Part shown: positions 35,496 through 45,700 of the stretch, piece after piece
Numbering within the stretch: the stretch's first letter is position 1
Layout of the letters: each line of letters opens with the position of its first letter
Assembly: GCF_001583435.1 (NCBI RefSeq)
Contig: NZ_CP013251.1
Coordinates: forward strand, 4,477,215 to 4,541,214
Reading direction: 5' to 3'
Length of the DNA: 64,000 bases
Origin: Endozoicomonas montiporae CL-33
GTDB taxonomy: Bacteria > Pseudomonadota > Gammaproteobacteria > Pseudomonadales > Endozoicomonadaceae
The notes under the pieces: generated by a model
Told to the model about the DNA's origin: nothing
What the model saw: the letters and a program-made list of their open reading frames with translations, nothing else
Database searches by the model: none
Position numbers and translations under genes: made by a program

Positions 35496-35686
35496 CAGGG
35501 TCAGTGTGTCCTGAGCAAACAGAAGCAGAGAAATAGATGGTTTATTTCAACTTCACACCAATATCACCTGAAAAACTGCGGTTTTTTAGTGTCAGATAAA
35601 ACGGCCTGATCTCTCTTCAGAAAAAACCATCAGAACTATACGACAACAGGTTTTCTATCTATGCTTTGAAATTCCTATACATCAAG

Positions 35687-35967
35687 CCATTCTCTCGTTT
35701 GATCGCAATGCCTGGATAGCCATTGTCTATATGGGCGTATTCGGAACGGTTTGCGCCTTTCTGCTCTACTATCAGGGCATACAGGCTCTGGGGGTAGTCA
35801 GGGCGGGAGCATTTATTAACTTGATTCCGGTCAGCACCCTGATGCTGGCCCTGCTTATCCTGAATGAAGATATCGACGCTTCAATCATGATTGGCACGAT
35901 CATCACTATTTTCGGCATTTTTCTGGTTAATTCGCAGCAAAAAGCCGCCATTGGAACCAATCAGTGA
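35687..35967 (+). pseudogene. DMT/EamA transporter, 3' part
   Basis: The last helices of the transporter whose 5' part ends at about 28016. DMT-like sequence begins at QAILSFDRNAW and continues through IVYMGVFGTVCAFLLYYQG, GVVRAGAFINLIPVSTLML and the final helix before TGA 35967. It is in the same orientation as the 5' part. No start codon or ribosome site suggests independent expression. Confidence 0.85.
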
Positions 35968-36058
35968 TACCTATGTCTAATACCCGAAATCTCTGAATAA
36001 CCATAGAATAAAGAAGGTAAGGTTATAAGTCCGCCAAGGGTGGCTGAGGGTATGCAAT

Positions 36059-36364
36059 ATGGAATTTGGTCCCGTTCAATCACTTGTACAAATCCTTTCC
36101 GGCCCGGATCGCAGCAGTGCGCCTGCGCCCGAAACAGCCGCCGCGCAGGCTCAGAAATCCTTTGAGGAAGCGAGTTTCTTCGCTGCTCACTTTAAAAACT
36201 TCTCTGTTCGGCCAGTACCTGACCAGCCTCTGATGCTCATGTTGCTTAAAGGCAAGTGGCGTCGCAAACTGCGCAAAGTCGGTAAAAAAGAAAAAGCCGG
36301 ACGCATCTATATGCGTAAACCCAGAGATAAAGAAGAAAAGGAAGAACACCACGAAGCGCTGTAA
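36059..36364 (+). CDS. Hypothetical basic protein
   Basis: A 101-residue ORF with GAGGG eight bases before ATG. The N-terminal half is uncharged and alanine-rich. The C-terminal third is strongly basic then acidic (KGKWRRKLRKVGKKEKAG, KEEKEEHHEAL). No recognised family. An opposite-strand ORF (36080-36352) has a less natural composition. Probably a real, lineage-specific gene, with moderate doubt. Confidence 0.5.
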   Translation: MEFGPVQSLVQILSGPDRSSAPAPETAAAQAQKSFEEASFFAAHFKNFSVRPVPDQPLMLMLLKGKWRRKLRKVGKKEKAGRIYMRKPRDKEEKEEHHEAL

Positions 36365-36490
36365 AACGACTGATTAATCAAGATCTATACGCTCAAAAGT
36401 GGTTCTTCCGCCTTGTTTAACTTAAAATCGATGGGATTAGCCGCAGAACCTTAAACAACCCTCTGCGACATCATACTGCGCCATGCCACC

Positions 36491-36658
36491 CTAGGAGCCT
36501 GTCGGACTTAGCCGACCGTAGCGAGAAAAAGACCGGTTTGAGACAGTTTTGACGATCATTTGAGGCGAATAGCGAGCTATTCAACGAAAAGGATCGTCAA
36601 AAATGGCCAAATCCGGCTTTTTCGCAGTAGGTCAGTGGTAAGTCCGACAGGCTCCTAG
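36491..36658. repeat. Palindromic mini-element (type 2, GGAGCCTGTCGGAC ends)
   Basis: A 168-bp segment with perfect 20-bp terminal inverted repeats CTAGGAGCCTGTCGGACTTA (36491-36510 and 36639-36658). Inner complementarity (TTTTGACGATC against GATCGTCAAAA) and a central GAATAG-CGAG-CTATTC let the entire element fold as one hairpin. CTAG at each end may be a target duplication. No ORF. The remaining bases 36365-36786 show nothing else. Confidence 0.8.
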
Positions 36659-36786
36659 AGGCAGGTACATTGAACCTGACCTGTTCACCGCCAACATCAT
36701 CTGGCAGTAGCTCTGGCCGCAGTTGCTCAGCCTGAATCTGTTCATTTGTCCGGTTCAGGAAATCGATAAGGAACGAGATCAAAGCA

Positions 36787-38193
36787 TTGAGTGGTTTACT
36801 AAGCATTTTCCGCAAAAAAAAAGCGGCACCGCAATCCGGACAAAAGCAAACGTCTGCGACTGCTCCGAAAAATGAAAAAAAAGCTCAGGGTAAACACTCT
36901 GAGGCTTCCGGTTCGCGCAAGAAAAAGCGCAACCAGAAGCACACCAATAACGCCCGCAAAAGTCACTCCAGACCGGCTCAGAAAAAATCTGTACCTGAAT
37001 GGGATATCAGCCAGTTTGTGGTAGAGCCGGAAGAAGGCAAAACACGCTTTCATGATTTCGACCTGCCCAACGGCCTGATGCAAGGCATTCACGAGTTGGG
37101 GTTCAAGTATTGCACACCCATTCAGGCAGAGGTTCTGGGTAGCACTCTGGCTGGCCGAGACGCCATTGGTAAAGCACAAACCGGCACAGGTAAAACCGCT
37201 GCATTCCTGATCAGTACCATCAAACAGCTGATCGATATTCCACCACCCGACACCCGCTACATTGGTGAACCCCGTGCAGTGATTATTGCGCCAACCCGAG
37301 AACTGGCTCTGCAGATAGGCAAAGACGCCGAAGCCCTGACCAAACACCTGCCTCTGCATGTGGTGACTGTGGTGGGCGGTATGGACTATGACAAACAGCG
37401 CCAGAAGATCAATGCCAACTACATCGATATTCTGGTGGCAACACCCGGTCGTCTGCTGGATTACTGTGAACGCAAAGACCTGTATCTGGACCTGACTGAA
37501 ACCCTGATTATCGACGAAGCCGACCGCATGCTGGACATGGGCTTTATTCCCCAGGTTCGCCGCATTGTTCGAATGACACCTCGTCCGGGCGATCGCCAGA
37601 CTCTGTTGTTCTCGGCAACGTTTACCGACGAAGTACTGCGCCTTGGCGAACAGTGGACCTGGACACCGGTTAAAGTCGAGATTGAACCGGAAAGCGTGGC
37701 AACCGATACCGTTGACCAGAAACTCTATCTTGTCACCAACGAACAGAAATACCCCCTGCTGACCAACCTGATCAAACAGGACAATCTGGATCGCGTGATC
37801 GTTTTCACCAACCGTCGTGACCAGACCCGCAAGCTCACAGAACGTTTGCAGAAAGACGGTTTCAAAACCGATCAATTATCTGGCGAAGTCCCTCAGAAGA
37901 AACGCATACGCACACTGGAAAACTTCAAGAACGGTAAAATCAATGTGCTGGTCGCCACCGATGTTGCCGGACGTGGCATTCATATTGACGGTATCAGCCA
38001 TGTGGTGAATTACTACCTGCCCGAAGATCCGGAAGATTATGTACACCGCATTGGCCGAACCGGCCGGGCGGGCGCTTCCGGCACCAGCATCAGTTTTGCC
38101 TGCGAAGATGACTCCTTCCTGATTCCTGATCTGGAAGAAATGCTGGGCGCCAAACTGAACATGGAATACCCACCTGAAGAATTATTGAAGTAG
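36787..38193 (+). CDS. rhlB: DEAD-box ATP-dependent RNA helicase, RhlB-like
   Basis: A 468-residue helicase. A lysine-rich N-terminal extension (about 75 residues) precedes a complete DEAD-box core: Q-motif [12 protein letters not shown], motif I AQTGTGKT, Ia PTRELALQ, motif II is DEAD written as IDEAD, motif III SAT, motif [13 protein letters not shown] and motif [12 protein letters not shown]. RhlB-type helicases unwind structured RNA and work with RNase E in the degradosome. The start is TTG 36787 with a poor ribosome site, so the N-terminus is less certain. Followed by an intrinsic terminator. Confidence 0.88.
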   Translation: MSGLLSIFRKKKAAPQSGQKQTSATAPKNEKKAQGKHSEASGSRKKKRNQKHTNNARKSHSRPAQKKSVPEWDISQFVVEPEEGKTRFHDFDLPNGLMQGIHELGFKYCTPIQAEVLGSTLAGRDAIGKAQTGTGKTAAFLISTIKQLIDIPPPDTRYIGEPRAVIIAPTRELALQIGKDAEALTKHLPLHVVTVVGGMDYDKQRQKINANYIDILVATPGRLLDYCERKDLYLDLTETLIIDEADRMLDMGFIPQVRRIVRMTPRPGDRQTLLFSATFTDEVLRLGEQWTWTPVKVEIEPESVATDTVDQKLYLVTNEQKYPLLTNLIKQDNLDRVIVFTNRRDQTRKLTERLQKDGFKTDQLSGEVPQKKRIRTLENFKNGKINVLVATDVAGRGIHIDGISHVVNYYLPEDPEDYVHRIGRTGRAGASGTSISFACEDDSFLIPDLEEMLGAKLNMEYPPEELLK

Positions 38194-38205
38194 CTCACAA
38201 AACGA

Positions 38206-38239
38206 TAAAAAAGTGGCCGGTTCATCCGGTCATTTTTTT
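38206..38239 (+). terminator. Intrinsic terminator of rhlB
   Basis: Stem TGGCCGG-TTCAT-CCGGTCA (one G-T pair) followed by seven T and preceded by an A-run. A classical rho-independent terminator 20 bp after the stop. Bases 38240-38486 are AT-rich with no gene. Confidence 0.85.
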
Positions 38240-38486
38240 GTCAAAAAGACCCGTTCAATGATTAATCCGTCACAAAAAGCAGATTAAATGGGGAGTATTC
38301 GAAAGGTAAGTAGATAGTAGGAAAAGCAGCTTATTCTTTGAATTTTAGAACCAAAACAGGTGAAAAAAAGATTTTTGGAGTGAAAATTTTATTTTTTATT
38401 TCTAACGGAAATTTAAACTTGATGACCTCCATTTTTTCGATAACTATTAAATATGAGTGATCCACAAACCGACGAGGAAGTCGCTT

Positions 38487-39890
38487 ATGGGAAAAGCCTT
38501 GGAAGCCAAGCCGATCATCTCAACCCAAACAACCACCTACATACTTGATAGCAATGTCCTGATACACGACCCAAACTCAATACTGAACTTCGAAGAGCAC
38601 CGCGTACTCATCCCAATGACAGTTCTGGAGGAACTGGACAAACTCAAAAACGGAAAACAAACCATCGCTGCTGATTGCCGTCAGGCTATCCGCATTATTG
38701 ACCAGATACTGGGCAGCGCCTCTCCGGCAGAAATTGAAAGCGGCGTCGCCATTACCCGGGGAGAAAAAGCCGCCCCCCTTGGCACACTATCCATCCTGTC
38801 CCACCAGGAAGCAGACAACGTTACCACGCTGCCGACCAGCAACAACGACAACAAAATCATTAACGACATCTGCCAGTACCAGCGCAACCACCCCGATACT
38901 GAAGTGGTACTGGTCACCAAAGACATCAACATGCGCCTCAAATCCAGGGGCTGCGGTATTCATTCAGAGGATTACCACAGCGATCAGCTGCTGTCCGATA
39001 TCGGTATGCTGACCAACGGTTATCTGCACTTTGAGGGAAATTTCTGGGATCGCGTCAACGAAGTCAACACTCAGCAGGTGGAAGGAGCCACTTATCACCG
39101 AATCCCCAGAGACACCTTCAGCGAAGACTTATACCTGAACCAGTTTTTTCTGGACGACACCGGCTTTGTTGCCAGAGTACACAGTCTGACCGACGACGAA
39201 GTTCAGCTGCTGCACATGAGCCACGAAAACCTTATGAATCAGGAGGCATGGGGTTTACAACCGCTCGATATTTATCAGGCTATGGCTCTGAACCTGTTAC
39301 TGGATCCGGATACCCATCTGGTGAATCTGACAGGCGCAGCCGGTTCCGGTAAAACCATTCTGGCACTGGCAGCCGCTATCGAAATGACGGTTGCTACCAA
39401 ACAATTTCGTCGAATCATAGCCACACGTTCAACCCGTGGGCTGGACGAAGATATTGGCTATTTACCCGGCACCGAAGCAGAAAAAATGGAGCCCTGGCTC
39501 GGTGCCATTACCGATAACCTTGAAGCCCTGCACTACGATGATGAATCGACCAACGGCAGTGTCGATTACATTCTGAAGCAGGTGCCTCTGCACTTTAAAT
39601 CCCTTAACTACATTCGCGGCCGAAGCTTCCAGCAAAGTCTGATTATTATTGACGAATGCCAGAACCTGACGCCACACCAGATCAAAACGATCATCACCCG
39701 CGCCGGAGCAGGCAGTAAGGTCATCTGTCTGGGTAACCTGGCACAGATTGACACGCCTTACCTTGCCCCTACCAGTTCAGGTCTGACGTATATGACTGAA
39801 CGCCTGAAAAACTTTCCACATGGTGGCGCCCTACAACTGAAAGGCGTACCCCGCTCACCACTCGCAGCTTACGCTGAAGAGTATTTGTAA
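38487..39890 (+). CDS. PIN-PhoH ATPase (PhoH2/YlaK-type)
   Basis: A 467-residue fusion of an N-terminal PIN nuclease domain and a C-terminal PhoH ATPase, proposed to act on RNA. The PIN acidic residues include ILDSNVLIHDP (about residue 18), MTVLEELDKLK and VTKDINMRLKSRG. The PhoH part has Walker A GAAGSGKTILA near residue 290 and Walker B IIIDECQNLTPHQ near residue 390. ATG 38487 is chosen because GAGGAAG lies nine bases upstream; an in-frame GTG at 38457 lacks a ribosome site. Single gene. Confidence 0.88.
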   Translation: MGKALEAKPIISTQTTTYILDSNVLIHDPNSILNFEEHRVLIPMTVLEELDKLKNGKQTIAADCRQAIRIIDQILGSASPAEIESGVAITRGEKAAPLGTLSILSHQEADNVTTLPTSNNDNKIINDICQYQRNHPDTEVVLVTKDINMRLKSRGCGIHSEDYHSDQLLSDIGMLTNGYLHFEGNFWDRVNEVNTQQVEGATYHRIPRDTFSEDLYLNQFFLDDTGFVARVHSLTDDEVQLLHMSHENLMNQEAWGLQPLDIYQAMALNLLLDPDTHLVNLTGAAGSGKTILALAAAIEMTVATKQFRRIIATRSTRGLDEDIGYLPGTEAEKMEPWLGAITDNLEALHYDDESTNGSVDYILKQVPLHFKSLNYIRGRSFQQSLIIIDECQNLTPHQIKTIITRAGAGSKVICLGNLAQIDTPYLAPTSSGLTYMTERLKNFPHGGALQLKGVPRSPLAAYAEEYL

Positions 39891-39896
39891 CTCTCG

Positions 39897-39921
39897 AAGG
39901 AGCCTGCTTTGCAGGCTCCTT
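39897..39921. terminator. Hairpin after PhoH gene
   Basis: A perfect 11-bp stem AAGGAGCCTGC-TTT-GCAGGCTCCTT six bases after the stop codon, without a long T-run. Probable 3' end. Confidence 0.6.
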
Positions 39922-39951
39922 ACCCCCTCAGAATCTGCCGAAATACGATCG

Positions 39952-39976
39952 AATTTGTAACATTCTTATACAAATT
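39952..39976. promoter_or_regulatory. Dyad upstream of RND efflux operon
   Basis: AATTTGTA (39952-39959) and TACAAATT (39969-39976) form an 8-bp inverted repeat with a 9-bp spacer, 100 bp before the first efflux gene. Candidate operator; no regulator gene is adjacent. Confidence 0.4.
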
Positions 39977-40075
39977 AAGAGAAACTGTCGAAACATGATC
40001 AGTGTCATACCCATCAAAAACCGTCTTCCGATATAACTCCCCACCAGCGCCAACTTCTGCAGTAAAGACTCACGA

Positions 40076-41521
40076 ATGCACAGATATCGACATCACACCC
40101 TTGCTCTGGTCACAGTGCTGACCGCAGCCCTGTCGGGCTGTTCACTCATGCCTGCAGAACATACGACAGAATCTGCAAGCCTGCCGGACACTTTTTCCCA
40201 GACCGGCCAGTACAACACTTCAGAACAATGGTGGCATGAGTTTAATGACCCCCAGCTTAACGGTTTGATTGAAGAGGCCCTGACCAGCAATTTCACCATC
40301 CAGTCGGCACTGGCCAGAATGGAGCAAGCTGCAGCCCAGGCCAATGTGGCGCAAGCAGGTCTTTACCCAAATATCACCGGTAGCGGGGGTCAGAGTTATC
40401 GGCGCAACCAGCAGCAAAATGGCAATATCAATAAAAACGAATCATTTGATGTCGGCATCAGTGCCCGCTGGGAAATTGATTTATGGGGACGACTGCGCCA
40501 TCGCTCCGATGCTGCTGTCTATGACTATCTTGCCAGCTCGGAAGCCTTGCAGTCTGCCGCCATCTCTCTGGCGGGTAACATCGCAAAAACCTGGTATCAA
40601 CTCTCTGAACAGTCGGCACGCATTGATATTTTATCCCGTCAGCTGAACAACATTGAACACATCACCCAAGTGACTAATCTGCGTTACACCAGCGGTCAGG
40701 GCTCCATCAGCGCCGTCTGGCGTCAGGAGCAAATAGCAGAGTCAACCAGAGCCAGCCATTTGCAGGCCGTTAAACGACAGGAAATTCTTATCCGACAGCT
40801 CAATGTGCTGTTAGGTAAGCCACCAGCGAGTGAACAACAGTGGGAGATCACCCATTTTCCGGAATTCCCTGCACTGCCTGCAACCGGCCTGCCTGCGACT
40901 TTGGTTGAAACCCGCCCGGATATCAGAAACAGCTGGTATCAGTATCAGGCCAGACGCCATCAGGTGGCTGAAGCCAAAGCGGCACGCATCCCAACCTTTT
41001 CAATTGCTGCCGGTACCGACACCAGCGGTGACTCTCTGGATGACCTGTTCGACTTCTGGGCCACCGATTTTGCCCTGTCATTAAATGTACCCATTTTCCG
41101 GGGCGGTCAGCTGAAAAGCCAGCAACGCCGCGCCGAAGCTATGTCTACCCGCGCATTTTACGATTACACCCAAACGGTTTTAGACGCACTGCGTGAAGTA
41201 GAAACCAATATGCTGGAAGAACAGAACCAGCAGGAGCAACTCGCCAGCCTGCAGGAACAAACCCTTTCTGCCCAGAAGATTCTGGATGTAGAAAGTGCCC
41301 GTTATGCCACGGGCATTCAGCGCTATCTGGACGTACTGAACGCCCAGGAACGCCTGTTCAACCTGCAACTACGCAGCATTACCGCACAGCGCCAGCTTCT
41401 TGACCGGCGCATCAACCTGTATCAGTCACTGGGCGGAAGCCTGCTCAATATTGACGACAATGGAGAACTGATGATTCAAATGCCCATAGCGAAAGAAACC
41501 AAAGATCGGGAGGCTGTCTGA
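40076..41521 (+). CDS. RND efflux outer-membrane lipoprotein (NodT/OprM family)
   Basis: A 481-residue TolC-like channel, first gene of a tripartite efflux operon. It has a lipoprotein signal (AALSGC, Cys about residue 22) and two repeated outer-membrane-efflux domains. Typical motifs include WWHEFNDPQLNGLIEEAL near residue 52 and the repeat-end LDVLNAQERLFNLQLR near residue 422. It forms a periplasm-spanning channel with the adaptor and permease encoded next. It ends 2 bp before the adaptor gene. Confidence 0.9.
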   Translation: MHRYRHHTLALVTVLTAALSGCSLMPAEHTTESASLPDTFSQTGQYNTSEQWWHEFNDPQLNGLIEEALTSNFTIQSALARMEQAAAQANVAQAGLYPNITGSGGQSYRRNQQQNGNINKNESFDVGISARWEIDLWGRLRHRSDAAVYDYLASSEALQSAAISLAGNIAKTWYQLSEQSARIDILSRQLNNIEHITQVTNLRYTSGQGSISAVWRQEQIAESTRASHLQAVKRQEILIRQLNVLLGKPPASEQQWEITHFPEFPALPATGLPATLVETRPDIRNSWYQYQARRHQVAEAKAARIPTFSIAAGTDTSGDSLDDLFDFWATDFALSLNVPIFRGGQLKSQQRRAEAMSTRAFYDYTQTVLDALREVETNMLEEQNQQEQLASLQEQTLSAQKILDVESARYATGIQRYLDVLNAQERLFNLQLRSITAQRQLLDRRINLYQSLGGSLLNIDDNGELMIQMPIAKETKDREAV

Positions 41522-41523
41522 TC

Positions 41524-42792
41524 ATGGGTATTTCAGTAGCCAGCAGTAAAAAATGGGTAAAAATCATAGCCCCTTGCATTGTCCTGATCATGGGTGTTGC
41601 CGTTGCCAGCCACTATCTGGACAGCAAACCCCGAATTCGTTCCAGAAAAGGTCAGCCTGTTGCCAGACTGGTACAGGTTAAAACCATACAATCCGGCTCC
41701 CAGCAACCCTGGATAACCGGCAATGGACAGGTCATTGCCAAACAGGAAGTAGACCTTCGCTCACAGCAACGTGGACAAATCATCAGCCTGCCTGAAAAAT
41801 TCATTCCCGGCGGTTTTGTCAGCAAAGGCGAAGTGCTATTACAGATCGATCCAAGAGATCATCTGCTGCAAATAGAACAGTCACAAGCTGGTCTGGCAAA
41901 AGCCAAAGCAACACTGGAAGAAGAACGTGGTCGTCATCGCGTTGCCCAGATCGAATACGAACTCTCCGGAAAAGAACTGCCGGACAATGAAGTAGGACTG
42001 GTGCTTCGCCAGCCACAGCTGGCGGATGCTGAAGCCAACCTGAAACGGGCACAGGCGGTTTTATCAAGAGCCCGCATTGATTATGACCGAACCCGTATTG
42101 AAGCGCCCTTCGATGCCCAGATCACAGCCCGCAATGTTGCCGTAGGCAGCATGGCACGTGACAACATGAGTCTGTTTCAGCTGGTCGCTACCGATGCTTT
42201 CTGGCTCGAAGTCAGCCTGCCCACTCAACACCTGCCATGGCTAACATTTCCTGCTGACAACCAGCATGAGACTGAAGATGGCAATTGCTTCGGCTCTGTC
42301 GTTCACATTCGCAATGTTGCCGACTGGCCAGAACATGTTTATCGGGAAGGCTGTGTGGTCAGTCTGTTGCCCGAGCTGAACAGTCGGGTTCGTACCGCCA
42401 CTGTACTGGTTGAAATTAAAGACCCACTGGCACTGCTACCTGAAAACCAGGGCAAACCACAGGTACTGGTCAACGAGTTTCTGCAGGCTGAGATCCGTGG
42501 TAAGCAGGTGGATAATGTCGTCAGTCTGCCCAGACGAATGCTGCAAAATGGCAACCGCGTCTGGTTGATGAATACAGAAAATAAACTGGAATCCAGAGAC
42601 GTCTCACTGACTTATCGCGGGCGTGATCATGTGCTGGTTGATGGCGGTCTGGTCGCAGGCGAAATGCTGGTCACTTCGGCACTGCCCGGAGCCATCGAAG
42701 GCATTGCACTTCGAACCGAACGCCGTCGTCGGGGTAACAGAGAAATCGCACAGCAGGATCAACCTGCAGCTGAGAGCAAGGAGTCTCTATGA
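41524..42792 (+). CDS. RND efflux periplasmic adaptor (membrane fusion protein)
   Basis: A 422-residue HlyD/AcrA-type adaptor. It has an N-terminal membrane anchor (about residues 14-30, IIAPCIVLIMGVAVASHYL), a lipoyl half-motif (GQIISLPEKFIPGGFVSKGE) and a coiled-coil hairpin between residues 115 and 180. The second lipoyl half (DRTRIEAPFDAQITARNV) follows. It bridges the outer-membrane channel and the RND pump. Its TGA overlaps the ATG of the permease gene by 4 bp. Confidence 0.9.
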   Translation: MGISVASSKKWVKIIAPCIVLIMGVAVASHYLDSKPRIRSRKGQPVARLVQVKTIQSGSQQPWITGNGQVIAKQEVDLRSQQRGQIISLPEKFIPGGFVSKGEVLLQIDPRDHLLQIEQSQAGLAKAKATLEEERGRHRVAQIEYELSGKELPDNEVGLVLRQPQLADAEANLKRAQAVLSRARIDYDRTRIEAPFDAQITARNVAVGSMARDNMSLFQLVATDAFWLEVSLPTQHLPWLTFPADNQHETEDGNCFGSVVHIRNVADWPEHVYREGCVVSLLPELNSRVRTATVLVEIKDPLALLPENQGKPQVLVNEFLQAEIRGKQVDNVVSLPRRMLQNGNRVWLMNTENKLESRDVSLTYRGRDHVLVDGGLVAGEMLVTSALPGAIEGIALRTERRRRGNREIAQQDQPAAESKESL

Positions 42793-45700
42793 GCCATTGG
42801 CCTGAAGGCATTCTCAGCAAAGGTCCCATCGCATGGATGGCAAGGAACAGTGTAACAACCAACCTGCTGATGCTGTTCTTCATTATTGGTGGGCTGGTGA
42901 CGTCTTTTCAGATTCGTAAAGAGGTTTACCCCAATTACGAAATGAACTCGGTGCGAGTCACTGTTTCCTACAATGGTGCCACACCGGATGAAATGGAACT
43001 GGGTATTGTCTTACCCATAGAAAATGCCATCCGCGGTATTGAAGGCATCAAACAGATTAACTCCCGCGCACCCGGCGGATTTGCCAACATCACTGCCGAG
43101 CTGATGAACAATGTCAACGTTGATCAGGTGTTGCGGGAAATAGAAAGTGCTGTGAACCGCACCAACCTGCCCGCCGGAGCCGAGAAACCCCGGGTGGTTC
43201 AGTCATCAAGACGACACGAGTCCATGGAGTTGATTCTCTATGGCGATGTGAACCCTATTGCACTCAGGGAAACCACCAGACAACTGCGTGACATTCTGAT
43301 GCGCTCGGCTTATCTGACCCAGGTTGAAATGCATGGCGCATCGCGATACGAAGTCAAAGTTCTGGTGGATCAGGCCAATCTTGAGCGCTATAACCTGACA
43401 CTGAACAACGTTTCCAGCACCATTGCCAATCATGCGCTGAAACAGTCTGGCGGCAAGCTCGACACCGAAGGCGGGGACATCCTGATCGAAGTCGATAACC
43501 GTCAGGAATGGGCCAAGGATTTTGAATCCATTCCTGTGGTAACAACACCTCAGGGCGGACACATCTACCTTGACGAGATTGCTACGGTAGAAGATGGCTT
43601 TACTGACCGTAAATTCGTGTTCTATTACAACGGCAAGCCGTCCACCAGCATCAAGATATACCGGATCGGCGAACAAACCCCGATCGGCATCTCCGAAGCC
43701 GTACATGAGATGATGCCACAGCTTGAAGCAGCCCTAATGCCCGGCATTCAGTTGGAAATTGTTAACGACGATGCCATTTTGTATCGCGCCCGCATGGGAC
43801 TGCTGCTGAAAAATGCTTTTTCCGGTCTGGTACTGGTATTAATCGTTCTGGCACTGTTTCTGGAACTACGCCTCGCGTTCTGGGTCACCATGGGCATCCC
43901 GACAGCCTTTCTGGGTTCACTGATTTTCCTACCGGTGATGGATGTATCGATCAATATGATCTCGATGTTTGCGTTCATCATTGCACTGGGGATCGTGGTC
44001 GATGACGCCATTATTGCCGGTGAGAATGTCTATGAGCGCATGAGTCAGGGCATGCCATTTACTCAGGCAGCCATTATTGGCGTTAAGGATATTGCCGTAC
44101 CTCTGACGTTCAGTATTCTGACGAACATTGTCGCTTTTATTCCTATCTGGTTCCTGCCCGGCACACTGGGCATGATGTTTCAGGTGATCCCCTTGGTGGT
44201 GGCAACTGTTTTTGCCATTTCCTGGATTGATGCATTGTTTATTCTTCCAGCGCATCTGGCTCATCTTAAAAAAGATAATCCAGCCACACTGTTCCGCTAT
44301 GCCAATGCTGTTCAGTCAAGGTTCAGCAAAGGTCTGGAGAGGTTTGTTGAACAGCTCTATAAACCGGCGTTGAAAGTGCTGCTGGAATTCCGCTATCTGA
44401 TCGTTGCGCTCGGTATCGCCATGCTGATGACCTCAATCAGTTACATCAAAGGTGGACACCTTGGTTTTACCACCATGCCAAGAGTCGAAGCTGAATTTTC
44501 CGTAGCGCGCGTCACTCTCCCTCTGGGCACCTCTCTGGAAGAAGCCAATACGGTGCGCAGACGCCTTGAAGAGTCCGCTCAGCAGGTTATGGATGAAAAC
44601 GGAGGCCGGGAGCTGGTAAAAGGCATCTCGAGTATGCAGCGCAACAGTGAAGGTGAATTCCACGTTGTGGTGAGAATGTTTCTGCAACCTTCCGAATTTC
44701 GGGATATGAGCACCCGGGATGTATCAAGGACATGGCGGGCAACTACGGGCGAGATTCCCGGCGTTGAAGGTGTGCGCTTCTCATCGGCTGGCGGCGGCCC
44801 CGGTGGCGATGTTGCCGGTGTCACCGTAGAACTTCGACATCACGATAATGACCTGTTGGAAGAAGCCAGTAATGATCTGGTGGCCATGTTGAGCAACTAC
44901 GCCGGTGTCGTTGACATTGAAAACTCCTTTGCGTCCGGCAGCAGCAAACTGAACCTGTCACTCCTTCCTGCCGGACAAAGCCTTGGTCTGAATGAACGGG
45001 AGCTGGCCCGTCAGGTTCGTTCCGCCTTTAACGGTGTACGCGCTATACGACAACAGCGAGGCAGTGAAGAAGTCGATGTGATGGTTATGCTGCCCGATCA
45101 TCAGCGAGCCAGTGAATTCGATCTCGAACAGTTGCCCATTCGTGCAGGTAACAGCTATGTACCATTATCACAGGTCGCTACGCTGGAGCGGGACTATTCT
45201 GCGTCTCTTATCCAGCGCCGGGAAGGTCGTCGCCGGGTCACTGTGGGCGCCGATATTACCCCATCATCAGAAGCCATGACCCTGAGCCAGACGTTGGCGG
45301 AAGAAACCTTCCCGATTCTGCGACAGGGCTATCCGGGTCTGGATATTGGCTTCCGTGGCGACCAGATGGAACAGAAAGAGAGCATGGACAGCCTGTTCAC
45401 CAACGGCATTATGGTGATGCTGGCACTGTACTGTTTGCTCGCCATTCCGTTCAAAAGCTATACCCAGCCATTGATCATTATGACCATTATTCCCTTTGGT
45501 CTGATTGGTTCTGTGCTGGGTCATATTGCTTTGGGATACACAATGAGTGTCGTCAGCCTATTAGGTGTTCTGGCACTCAGTGGTGTGGTGATTAACGACA
45601 GTCTTATTCTGGTGACAGAAGCCAACCGCAGACGGAAAGAAGACGGAATGGATGTGCATGATGCGCTGATCGCCGCCTGCGGACGTCGTTTCCGCCCCAT

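Larger units (their letters stand above)
28017..35686. mobile_element. About 7.7-kb composite insertion in the DMT gene
   Basis: Everything between the two transporter halves. It contains an IS91-family transposase with an overlapping upstream cargo gene, plus an IS-A copy that is itself interrupted by an IS1380-family element. Both estimated junctions follow a CAAG tetranucleotide (CTCAAG at left, ATCAAG at right), a sequence reported as an IS91-family target. Exact ends are uncertain by some tens of bases. The non-coding stretches 28017-28281, 31638-31929 and 35496-35686 contain no gene I can support. Confidence 0.7.

Noticed and set aside
36080..36352. Minus-strand 90-residue ORF opposite the small hypothetical gene
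   Set aside because: Phenylalanine-rich composition is the complement of the lysine-rich tail of the plus-strand gene; the plus gene has the better ribosome site.
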